Shown here one piece after another: positions 1-7,606 of a DNA stretch of 12,034 nucleotides. The notes below the pieces were generated by a model that had not been told where the DNA came from, ran no database searches, and saw only the letters and a program-made list of their open reading frames with translations. Each line of letters starts with the position of its first letter. Position 1 is the first letter of the stretch. The translations under genes and the position numbers were made by a program. Source of the DNA: DASVDK01 sp036381125 [NCBI: Thermodesulfobacteriota bacterium] (GTDB lineage Bacteria; DASVDK01). The stretch is from the NCBI GenBank assembly GCA_036381125.1, contig DASVDK010000130.1:1-12034 (forward strand), read 5' to 3'.

Positions 1-750
1 CGCGAGGAGGTCGACTACCTCCTCGCGAGCCTCGAGCGGGCGCTGCCCGGCCGGGGGATCACCGTCGACCGGGTGGCGTACGCGTGGGCGGGGGTGCGGC
101 CGCTCGCGTTCGAGGCGGGCAAGCACGAGTCGGCGGTGTCGCGCGAGCACCGCATCGTCGCCGAGGCGGACGGCTCGCTCCTCTCCATCACCGGCACCAA
201 GCTCACGACCTACCGCAGCCTCGCGGAGGAGGCGACCGACCGCGTGGCCCGGAGCCTCGGCCGCCCCTCGAGGAGCCGCACCGCCCGCGTGGCGCTCGAC
301 GGCGCCGACACCGACGGCGACCGGGTCGAGGCGCGCGTCTGGCTCGACGCGTCGGCCGAGTCGGCCCGCACGGGGCTCTCCACGCGCACCCTCGAGCGGC
401 TCGTCGAGACGTACGGCCGGCGAGCGGGGAGGGTCCTCGACCTCGTGCGGGCCGACCCGCGTCTCGGCGCGCCGCTCTGCCCGCACAACCCCGAGGTGGC
501 CGCGCAGGTGACGATCGCCTGCCGCGAGGAGATGGCCCGGACGCTCGCCGACGTCATGCTGCGCCGCACCGGCCTCGGCCAGGGGGCCTGCCTCGGCCGC
601 GACTGCGCCCCGCGGGTCGCCCGCATGATGGCCGCCGAGCTCGGCTGGGACGAGCGGCGCGTCGCGCGCGAGCTTGCCGACTACGACTCGATCGTCGGCG
701 ACACGGTAGCCTTCCGCGAGGCGCCCGCGCCGGCCGGCGTGAGGGGCTAG
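1..750 (+). CDS. glpD: Aerobic glycerol-3-phosphate dehydrogenase, C-terminal part (5' end outside window)
   Basis: The reading frame is open from base 1 and ends at TAG 748-750, giving about 249 residues of a longer protein whose N-terminal FAD-binding part lies upstream of the window. The family oxidises sn-glycerol 3-phosphate to dihydroxyacetone phosphate with FAD and passes electrons to quinone at the inner membrane. Visible markers are AWAGVRPL (bases 82-105), SREHRIV (about 139-159) and TGTKLTTYR (190-216), which corresponds to the GGKLTTYR segment closing the FAD/substrate site; one Gly is Thr here. The remainder is the helical DAO C-terminal domain, with CREEMARTLADVMLRRTGLG and then a Cys-x4-Cys pair (codons at 589 and 604) ahead of ELGWDERR. 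The glpK start follows immediately, which strongly supports the identification and points to one operon. Only the missing N-terminus limits certainty. Confidence 0.88.
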   Translation, partial: REEVDYLLASLERALPGRGITVDRVAYAWAGVRPLAFEAGKHESAVSREHRIVAEADGSLLSITGTKLTTYRSLAEEATDRVARSLGRPSRSRTARVALDGADTDGDRVEARVWLDASAESARTGLSTRTLERLVETYGRRAGRVLDLVRADPRLGAPLCPHNPEVAAQVTIACREEMARTLADVMLRRTGLGQGACLGRDCAPRVARMMAAELGWDERRVARELADYDSIVGDTVAFREAPAPAGVRG

Positions 751-2218
<1,468 letters not shown>

Positions 2219-2226
<8 letters not shown>

Positions 2227-3805
2227 CCTGCTGATCCGGGGCGGCCGGGTCGTCGACGGCACCGGCCGGCCGGCCTTCCGGGCCGACGTGGCGGTCGAGG
2301 GGGGGCGCATCCGCGCCGTCGGCCTCCTGCCGCAGGCCGAGGCGCGCCGGGTCGTCGACGCGACCGGCCGCGTCGTCGCGCCCGGCTTCCTCGACCTCCA
2401 CAGCCACTCCGAGCTGGCGCTGCTCGCCGACCCCTTCAACCCGCCCAAGCTCGAGCAGGGCTTCACCTTCGAGCTGCTCGGCCAGGACGGGCTCTCCGTC
2501 GCGCCGCTCACGCCGGCCGCGACGGCCGCCACGCGGCAGGCCCTGGCCGGGCTCGCCGGCGATCCGCCCGGCATCGACTGGAGCTGGCGGAGCGTCGACG
2601 ACTTCCTCGGGCGCCTCGACGGACTCGACCTCTCGGCCGGCTACCTCGTCCCGCACGCCCAGCTCCGTCGCCTCGCCATGGGCGACGACGACCGGGCGCC
2701 GACGCGGGACGAGCTCCGCGAGATGCGGCGGCTTCTCCGGGAGGGGCTCGAGCAGGGCGCCTTCGGCCTCTCGACCGGCCTCGTGTACCCGCCGAACTGC
2801 TTCGCCGCCGCGGAGGAGCTGGCGGCGCTGGGAGAGGAGGTGGCGGCGGCCGGCGGGATCTTCGCCGTGCACCTGAGGAGCGAGGGGGCCGGCATCGAGT
2901 CGGCGCTCGACGAGATGCTCGAGGTCGCCCGCCGCAGCGGCTGCCGGCTGCACGTCTCGCACCTCAAGCTCGCCGGCGCCCCGAACTTCGGCAAGCTCGA
3001 CTGGCTGATCTCGCGACTCGAGGGGGCGCGCGCCGAGGGGCTCGAGGTGACCTGCGACCAGTACCCCTATGCCGCCGGCAGCACCGTGATGACCGCCCTC
3101 GTGCCGACCTGGGCGCTGGCCGGCGGCCCGGCGGCGCTCCGGCGCCGGCTCGAGGACCCGTCCGACCGGGCGCGCATCCATGCCGAGATGGCGGCGCGGG
3201 GCGAGGGGCCGGCGGGCGGCTTCGCCGAGGTCGTCGTCAGCGACCTCCAGGGGGCGGCGCCGGAGCGGGCCGCCCTCGTCGGCAGGCGCCTGACCGAGAT
3301 CGCGACGCTCACGGGGGTCGACCCGGCGACGGCGGTCATCGACCTCCTGCGCGAGACGCGCCTCGCCGCCTCCATCATCATCCACAACCAGGCCGATCCG
3401 ATCGTCCGGGCGCTCCTGCCGCTCGGGTTCCGGTCGGTCGGCAGCGACGGCCTCCTCTTCGGCTCGCCCCACCCGCGCGCCTACGGCACGGCGCCCCGCA
3501 TCCTCGGCCGCTACGTGCGCGAGGAGCGGCGGCTCACGCTCGAGGAGGCGGTCCACTCCCTCACGGGGCGGGCGGCCGACCACATCGGGCTCGCCGATCG
3601 GGGCCGGGTCCTCCCCGGCCTGCGCGCCGACCTCGTCGTCTTCGACCCGGACACCGTCATCGACCGCGCCACGTACGAGCGTCCCACCGAGCGGCCGATC
3701 GGCATCGACCACGTCGTCGTGGGGGGCGCGGTGGTGGTCGAGCAGGGGCGGGTGGTGCGGAGCGCGGCGCGGCGCGGCGAGGCCTGCCGCGCCCGCAAGC
3801 GCTGA
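2219..3805 (+). CDS. N-acyl-D-amino-acid deacylase (D-aminoacylase) family amidohydrolase
   Basis: The predicted product has 528 residues, a metal-dependent amidohydrolase with a TIM barrel and a small N/C-terminal beta domain. The family hydrolyses N-acyl-D-amino acids to the D-amino acid and a carboxylate. Seen: LDLHSHSE with His61 and His63, [18 protein letters not shown] (79-96), [10 protein letters not shown] (183-192), AVHLRSE with His218, HVSHLK with His248, [10 protein letters not shown] (280-289), VGSDG with Asp410, [14 protein letters not shown] (417-430) and the closing [11 protein letters not shown]. These match D-aminoacylases along the whole length. The position that holds the zinc-ligand Cys96 in the Alcaligenes enzyme (GNCG) is Asp90 here (GQDG). 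The GTG start at 2219 lies in GTGCTTGA, overlapping the glpK stop by 8 bases, with GGGAG 7 bases upstream; starts further upstream would lie deep inside glpK. The substrate and the link to glycerol use are not known; a related D-glutamate or D-aspartate deacylase is possible. Confidence 0.85.
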
Positions 3806-3841
3806 CCGCCACGGCGCCACCGGAGCGGGGCGAGGGCGTGC

Positions 3842-3869
3842 TTGCCCGGGCCTCTCGACCGGGTATATT
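3842..3869 (+). promoter_or_regulatory. Candidate sigma70 promoter of the toxin-antitoxin operon
   Basis: TTGCCC (3842-3847) and TATATT (3864-3869) are separated by 16 bases, in the only clearly AT-rich patch of this region. Transcription would begin near 3876, upstream of the preferred antitoxin start at 3913 and just before the palindrome. The -10 element is good and the -35 element is moderate. This is a pattern match only. Confidence 0.55.
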
Positions 3870-3899
3870 ATGACCATAGCATATGACCATGGTCACATG
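3869..3899. promoter_or_regulatory. Palindromic candidate operator for Phd-type autoregulation
   Basis: Bases 3880-3899 form a 20-bp palindrome with a single mismatched pair (3883/3896) around the perfect 12-bp core TGACCATGGTCA (3884-3895). An extra direct copy of TATGACCAT lies at 3869-3877, offset 13 bp from the copy at 3882-3890 inside the palindrome. The sites overlap the expected transcription start. Phd/YefM antitoxins are known to repress their own operons by binding palindromes near the promoter, so this is the natural operator. The binding itself is inferred. Confidence 0.6.
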
Positions 3900-3912
3900 G
3901 CTCGGAGGACCC

Positions 3913-4146
3913 ATGGAGGTCTCGGCGGGTGAGTTCAAGGCGCGATGCCTCAAGCTCATGGACGAGGTGCAGCGGACCAGACGGGAAATCGTCATCACCA
4001 AGCGCGGCCGCCCGGTCGCGAAGCTCGTTCCCGCCGACGAGAAGCCGAAGAGCGTGTGGGGCGCGCTCAAGGGGCGGGCGACCGTGATCGGGGACGTCGA
4101 GCGCGTGATCGAGCCGATCGACGAGCCGTGGGATGCGGACCGGTAG
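3913..4146 (+). CDS. Type II toxin-antitoxin system antitoxin, Phd/YefM family
   Basis: The 77-residue product is the antitoxin of a two-gene module; the family binds and neutralises its toxin through a flexible C-terminus and represses its own operon with the N-terminal DNA-binding fold. The N-terminus MEVSAGEFKARCLKLMDEV followed by IVITKRGRPVAKLVP is the classic Phd/YefM signature. The C-terminal part (about 46-77, with SVWGALKG and an acidic end) is the likely toxin-binding tail. I prefer ATG 3913, preceded by GGAGG at 3904-3908, because it begins exactly where the family begins. The in-frame ATGs at 3883 and 3889 would add up to ten residues unlike the family and would place the operator inside the coding sequence. 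The last 14 bases overlap the PIN toxin start, consistent with translational coupling. Confidence 0.85.
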   Translation: MEVSAGEFKARCLKLMDEVQRTRREIVITKRGRPVAKLVPADEKPKSVWGALKGRATVIGDVERVIEPIDEPWDADR

Positions 4147-4567
4147 GCGGGCCGTCCCGCTCCTCCTCGATACGCACGTCTGGCTCGGCGTCCTCGAGGG
4201 TGACCGGCGCCTTGCGTCCCCCGACGTACGCCGAGCCGTCGACCTCGCAGCCGCGGCGGGGCAGGTCCGGATCTCCGCGATCTCGGTCTGGGAAGTGGCG
4301 ATGCTCGAGACGAAGGGACGGATCCGTCTGGCGAAGGACTGCCTGGACTGGGTGACCGAGGCCCTCGCGATACCGGGATTCGCCCTCGCGCCCTTGACTC
4401 CCGAGGTGGCCGTGGGGGCGAGCCGCCTGCCGGGCGACTTCCACGGCGATCCCGCCGACCGGATCCTCGTCGCCACAGCACGCGCCCTCGGCGCGGTGCT
4501 CGTCACGAAAGACCGTCGGATCCTGGACTACGGCCGCGACGACTTCCTCGCCGTCATGCCGGCCTGA
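4133..4567 (+). CDS. Type II toxin-antitoxin system toxin, PIN-domain ribonuclease (VapC-like)
   Basis: The 144-residue product is a single PIN domain, the usual length for VapC-type toxins, which are Mg-dependent endoribonucleases that cut tRNA, rRNA or mRNA when not held by antitoxin. The acidic active-site residues are visible: Asp13 in LLLDTHVWL, Glu54 in SVWEVAML, Asp106 and Asp109 in HGDPADRILVATA, and Asp127 in VTKDRRIL. All are intact, so the enzyme should be active. DTHVWL with HGDPADR is typical of the PIN subgroup paired with Phd/YefM antitoxins rather than with AbrB-like VapB. The start at ATG 4133 overlaps the antitoxin gene by 14 bases and has no convincing ribosome site, so expression probably depends on coupled translation. 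The gene ends 6 bases before the end of the convergent TPR gene. The RNA target cannot be read from the sequence. Confidence 0.9.
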   Translation: MRTGRRAVPLLLDTHVWLGVLEGDRRLASPDVRRAVDLAAAAGQVRISAISVWEVAMLETKGRIRLAKDCLDWVTEALAIPGFALAPLTPEVAVGASRLPGDFHGDPADRILVATARALGAVLVTKDRRILDYGRDDFLAVMPA

Positions 4568-4573
4568 GCGGCG

Positions 4574-5305
4574 CTATCCGGCGAGGCGGCGGGCGCGGAC
4601 GAGCCTGAGGTACATCTCGGCGCGAGGGTGGCGGGGGTGCTTCGCGAGGACGGCGCGCCACTCGGCCACGGCGCCCTCGACGTCGCCCGCGGCGTATCGC
4701 GTGATCCCCTTCTGCACGCCGGCCATGGGGAGGTGGGGCGCCTCCTCCTCGACGCGCGAGAACTCCCGCAGCGCCTCGTCGAACCGCCCCGCGTCCCGTA
4801 GCGCCACGCCGAGCCTGAGGCGGATGTCCGGGTAGGTCGGGCAGAGCGCCAGCGCGGCGTGGAAGCCCTCGATGGCCTGGTCGAGGAGCCCCAGCGCGTG
4901 GTAGGTGCCGGCGAGGTCGGCCTGCCGGTTGGCGAGCTTGCCCCGCACGAAGGGGTCGAGCGCCGAGGCCGGCTCTCCGGCGGCGGCCGGCCCGCCCGGC
5001 TCGGCCCGGCGGTAGACCCGCTCGGCCTCGTCGTAGCGCCCGAGGTCCATGAGCGTGACGGCGAGGTTCAGCGCGGCCTCGTTGTAGCGGGGGTTCAGCT
5101 CGAGGGCCCGGCCGAAGCAGGTGAGCGCCTTGCCGAAGGCCCCGCGGCGATGCGCGGCCAGGCCGACCCGGTTCAGCACGTCCGCGTACGGCGCCCCCGT
5201 CTCGAGGAAGCGCTCGAGGAGCGCCTCGGCGCGCTCGAGGTCGCCCCGCTCGAACGCCTCGGTCCCGAGGAGGTACAGCTCGTCGCGGGTGAGGTCGCCG
5301 AGCAT
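4574..5305 (-). CDS. Tetratricopeptide repeat (TPR) protein
   Basis: The 243-residue product consists almost entirely of TPR helical hairpins, roughly six, for example LYLLGTEAFERGDLERAEAL (10-29), LNRVGLAAHRRGAFGKALTC, AALNLAVTLMDLGRYDEAER, ADLAGTYHALGLLDQAIEGF, IRLRLGVALRDAGRFDEALR and KGITRYAAGDVEGAVAEWRA. TPRs are protein-binding scaffolds; no enzyme domain, signal peptide or membrane segment is visible, so the protein is probably cytoplasmic. The ATG at 5305-5303 overlaps the bamD stop by one base (TGATG), and no ribosome site precedes it, so it should be translated by re-initiation after bamD. The frame stays open further upstream, but that stretch is the shadow of bamD. Its role is unknown; the coupling to bamD suggests, without proving, an envelope-assembly function. 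It is convergent with the toxin gene. Confidence 0.85.
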   Translation of the reverse strand: MLGDLTRDELYLLGTEAFERGDLERAEALLERFLETGAPYADVLNRVGLAAHRRGAFGKALTCFGRALELNPRYNEAALNLAVTLMDLGRYDEAERVYRRAEPGGPAAAGEPASALDPFVRGKLANRQADLAGTYHALGLLDQAIEGFHAALALCPTYPDIRLRLGVALRDAGRFDEALREFSRVEEEAPHLPMAGVQKGITRYAAGDVEGAVAEWRAVLAKHPRHPRAEMYLRLVRARRLAG

Positions 5306-6132
5306 CAGCGCGCGACGGTGCGGCTGCGCGCCTCGGCGGGCGCCGACCCCATGGCCGAGGCCGGGATCGGCTCGAGGCCCGCCTTCGCGAGGAGGGCGGC
5401 GGCGCGCCGGCCGATCTCGGTGTCCCCGGTCCGGTGCAGGACGGTGGACAGCGTCATCCGGGCCGCCTCGTTCCGGGCGAGCCTGAGCTCGCACTCCCCG
5501 GCGCGGACCCGGGCCTCGTCGGCCGCCGGCTGCTCGGGGTACGTGGTCCAGACCTTGGTGTAGCGCCTGAGCGCCGCCTCGTAGCGGTCCCGGCGGAAGT
5601 AGAAGTTGCCGATGTACAGCTCGTGGAGCGCCAGCTCGGCCCGCGCCTCGGCGAGCCTGACCCGCGCCGGCTCGGCGTACTCGGAGCCCGGGAACTTCTC
5701 GAGGAGGCTCTCGAACACCTCGGCGGCCTTGCGCGTCTGGGTCGGGTCGCGGTCGTAGGTGGCGCGCTGATGGAAGTGGGCCGACCCGAGGAGGTACATG
5801 GCGTACGGCGCGAGCTCGTGGGTCGGCCGCATCTTGAGGAACTGCTCGTAGGTGGCCACCGCCTCGGGGTACTTCCTGTCGAGGAAGTACATGTCGGCGA
5901 GGCGCAGCTCGGCGTACGGCGTGCTCCGGTGATAGGGGTAGCCGTCGACGAGCTTCTTGAACTCCTCGGCCGCCTGGTCCCACCGCTTGCGCGCGATCTC
6001 GCGCTCGGCCCGGGCGTAGAGCTCCTCGGGCGGGATGGCGCGGATCATCGCCGTCTTGGAGGCGCAGGCAGCCAGAAGGGTCGCCAGGAGACCGGCGGCA
6101 AGCAGGCGAGCGGCTCTCGATCTCCCGATCAT
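5305..6132 (-). CDS. bamD: Outer membrane protein assembly factor BamD (lipoprotein)
   Basis: The product has 275 residues; E. coli BamD has 245. It is the essential lipoprotein partner of BamA in the complex that folds and inserts beta-barrel proteins into the outer membrane. The N-terminus is a lipoprotein signal: basic MIGRSR, a hydrophobic stretch, then lipobox LAAC with Cys23 as the lipidated residue. It is followed by TPR-like hairpins: EELYARAEREIARKRWDQAAEEF, YAELRLADMYFLDRKYPEA, then the BamD-specific RDPTQTRKAAEVFESLLEKF (128-147), SEYAEPARVRLAEARAELA and ELYIGNFYFRRDRYEAALRR (171-190). The last 25 or so residues are low-complexity Ala/Ser/Arg, beyond the conserved fold. The ATG at 6132-6130 gives a well-formed signal peptide, but a -10-like element lies only 9 bases upstream, so the leader may be almost absent. 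The TPR gene downstream is translationally coupled. Confidence 0.93.
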   Translation of the reverse strand: MIGRSRAARLLAAGLLATLLAACASKTAMIRAIPPEELYARAEREIARKRWDQAAEEFKKLVDGYPYHRSTPYAELRLADMYFLDRKYPEAVATYEQFLKMRPTHELAPYAMYLLGSAHFHQRATYDRDPTQTRKAAEVFESLLEKFPGSEYAEPARVRLAEARAELALHELYIGNFYFRRDRYEAALRRYTKVWTTYPEQPAADEARVRAGECELRLARNEAARMTLSTVLHRTGDTEIGRRAAALLAKAGLEPIPASAMGSAPAEARSRTVAR

Positions 6133-6141
6133 CTTCCGAAC

Positions 6142-6169
6142 CTTATACGAGCGGCCTGCCGGGCGTCAA
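6142..6169 (-). promoter_or_regulatory. bamD: Sigma70-type promoter for bamD
   Basis: Read on the minus strand, TTGACG (6169-6164) and TATAAG (6147-6142) are separated by 16 bases; each matches the consensus at five of six positions. The predicted start of transcription is at about 6136-6134, only 2-4 bases before the bamD ATG at 6132. This is the strongest promoter match in the window. Confidence 0.65.
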
Positions 6170-6227
6170 GCCCCGGGGCCACCAGTCCACGGTCACCGGG
6201 ACGAGGTACGGAGCGTGCGTCCCACCG

Positions 6228-6265
6228 CGCCGGCACTGGCGCGACGCGGCGCCAGACGCCCGGCG
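6228..6265. repeat. Inverted repeat upstream of the efflux operon (candidate operator or leader hairpin)
   Basis: CTGGCGC (6236-6242) and GCGCCAG (6249-6255) are perfect 7-bp arms around a 6-base loop. A second pair, CGCCGG (6228-6233) and CCGGCG (6260-6265), flanks them and extends the stem through a bulge. RND pump operons are often controlled by TetR- or MarR-type repressors binding such repeats, but no regulator gene lies nearby. In DNA this GC-rich, chance repeats of this size are possible. Confidence 0.4.
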
Positions 6266-6328
6266 ACAGGGCCCGGCCGCCCGGTGGCGCGCTGGACCGA
6301 GGTCAGGAGGGTGGAGGAGGCGCGCCAT

Positions 6329-7600
6329 ATGCGGGCGCTGGACCGCGCGATCCTGGCGGCCCTGGTCATCCTCCTGGCCGGCGCATGCGGGCGGTCCGGC
6401 TCCGAGGCGGAGGCGCCGGGGCAGTCGGGCGCGGCGGCGCAACCCCCCGAGGTCGTCGCCATGGCGGCCATCCAGCGGACGACCCCCATCTACCACCAGC
6501 TCGTCGGGCAGGTCGTCGCGGACCAGGAGGTGGAGATCCGCTCGAAGGCGACCGGCCTGCTCGTGCAGATCGGCTTCCGGGACGGCCAGCGCGTCCGGAA
6601 AGGCCAGCTCCTCTTCCAGATCGACCCGCAGCCGTTCCAGGCCGACCTGGCCAACGCGCGCGCCCGGCTCGCCGAGGCGCAGGCCGCGCTCGGCAAGGCG
6701 CGGCAGGACCTGCGGCGCGCCCGCGCACTCGCCTCGCAGGGGATCATCGCGCGCCAGGAGCTGACCGACGCCCAGGCGACCTACGACCAGGAGCGCCAGG
6801 CCGTGGCCGCACAGCAGGCGGTCGTCGAGGCCGCCGAGCTGCGGCTCCGGGACGCGCGGATCACCTCGCCGCTCACCGGGCGGATCGGCGCGTCTCGGGT
6901 CAAGCTCGGCACCCTGGTGCAGGCGGGCGAGACGATCCTCGCGGTGGTGTCGGCGCTCGACCCCATCGACGTCACGTTCAGCATCAGCGAGCAGGAGTAC
7001 CTCGACCTCTTCCGCCGCTTCAGCGCCGCCGGCCGGACCGCGGCCGACGCGGCGCCGGTCGAGCTGATCCTCGCGGACGGCTCGGTCTACCCGCATCCCG
7101 GACACGTCGACTTCGTCGCCCCCAGGGTCTCCCCCACGACCGGGACCCTCGAGATCCGGGTGCAGTTCCCGAACCCGAACGAGCTGCTCCGCCCCGGCCT
7201 CTACGCGAACGTCCGCGTCGTCTACGACGTCCGCGACAACGCCCTCCTGGTGCCCCAGCGCGCGGTGCAGGAGACGCTCGGCAAGACGTTCGTGACCGTC
7301 GTGACCGAGGACGGGACCGCGGAGCAGCGCGCGGTCACCCTCGGGCCGCGCGCCGGTAACCTCTGGATCGTCGAGGACGGACTCGAGCCGGGCGAGCGGG
7401 TGGTCGTCGAGGGCCTCCAGAAGGCGCAGCCCGGCACTCGCGTGGCGGCTCGCATGATCACCGAGGCACAGCTCGCCTCCGGGACGGCCGAGCAGCCCGG
7501 CCGGATGCCCGAGGGAGGCGGACCGGCCGGCGAGGGCGAGCCGGCATCGCCGTCGGCCGGGGGCTCGGCGGCCGGCCCCGGGGCGGGCAACCGCCGGTAG
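6329..7600 (+). CDS. RND efflux system periplasmic adaptor (membrane fusion protein), HlyD/AcrA family
   Basis: The 423-residue product links an RND pump in the inner membrane to an outer-membrane channel. The N-terminus is a hydrophobic signal ending LLAGAC, with Cys20 as a likely lipidation site, as in AcrA, although Ala at -3 makes the lipobox weak. Order of parts: beta-barrel strand and first lipoyl half (about 55-100, SKATGLLVQIGFRDGQRVRK), a coiled-coil hairpin (about 103-175, ANARARLAEAQAALGKARQD and QATYDQERQAV), second lipoyl half ARITSPLTGRIGASRVKLG (176-194), beta-barrel domain (VTFSISEQEYLDL, LRPGLYANVRVVYD) and membrane-proximal domain (LVPQRAVQETLGK). The last 38 residues are Gly/Pro/Ala/Ser-rich and look disordered. 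The start at ATG 6329 gives the signal peptide and has GGAGGAGG 8 bases upstream; an open frame further upstream has no family similarity. The pump gene follows after 6 bases. Confidence 0.93.
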   Translation: MRALDRAILAALVILLAGACGRSGSEAEAPGQSGAAAQPPEVVAMAAIQRTTPIYHQLVGQVVADQEVEIRSKATGLLVQIGFRDGQRVRKGQLLFQIDPQPFQADLANARARLAEAQAALGKARQDLRRARALASQGIIARQELTDAQATYDQERQAVAAQQAVVEAAELRLRDARITSPLTGRIGASRVKLGTLVQAGETILAVVSALDPIDVTFSISEQEYLDLFRRFSAAGRTAADAAPVELILADGSVYPHPGHVDFVAPRVSPTTGTLEIRVQFPNPNELLRPGLYANVRVVYDVRDNALLVPQRAVQETLGKTFVTVVTEDGTAEQRAVTLGPRAGNLWIVEDGLEPGERVVVEGLQKAQPGTRVAARMITEAQLASGTAEQPGRMPEGGGPAGEGEPASPSAGGSAAGPGAGNRR

Positions 7601-7606
7601 GCGGCG

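Larger units (their letters stand above)
6133..6328. other. Divergent intergenic region between bamD and the efflux operon
   Basis: These 196 bases separate two divergent transcription units. The bamD promoter occupies the left end, an inverted repeat sits near the middle (6228-6265), and purine-rich ribosome-binding sequence occupies the right end (AGGAGG 6305-6310, GGAGGAGG 6313-6320). I could not identify a convincing -35/-10 pair for the efflux operon. No small ORF with recognisable content is present. Confidence 0.6.

Noticed and set aside
3859-3863. A CCCGG (3845-3849) / CCGGG (3859-3863) hairpin as terminator of the glycerol operon.
   Set aside because: The 5-bp stem is short, has no T-run, and overlaps the toxin-antitoxin promoter spacer; probably chance in GC-rich DNA.
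3883-3912. Upstream antitoxin starts at ATG 3883 or 3889.
   Set aside because: They add residues unlike the family, fall within the candidate operator close to the predicted transcription start, and lack a ribosome site; ATG 3913 has GGAGG upstream.
4565-4600. A bidirectional terminator between the toxin and TPR genes.
   Set aside because: Only 6 bases separate the stops, and I see no strong stem followed by a T-run on either strand.
5306-5983. An N-terminal extension of the TPR protein in the same open frame.
   Set aside because: The added part is Arg/Gly/Pro-rich, not TPR-like, and is the shadow frame of bamD; the TGATG junction gives the natural start.
6035-6328. An N-terminal extension of the RND adaptor.
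   Set aside because: It runs antisense into bamD and would bury the lipoprotein signal peptide that begins at 6329.
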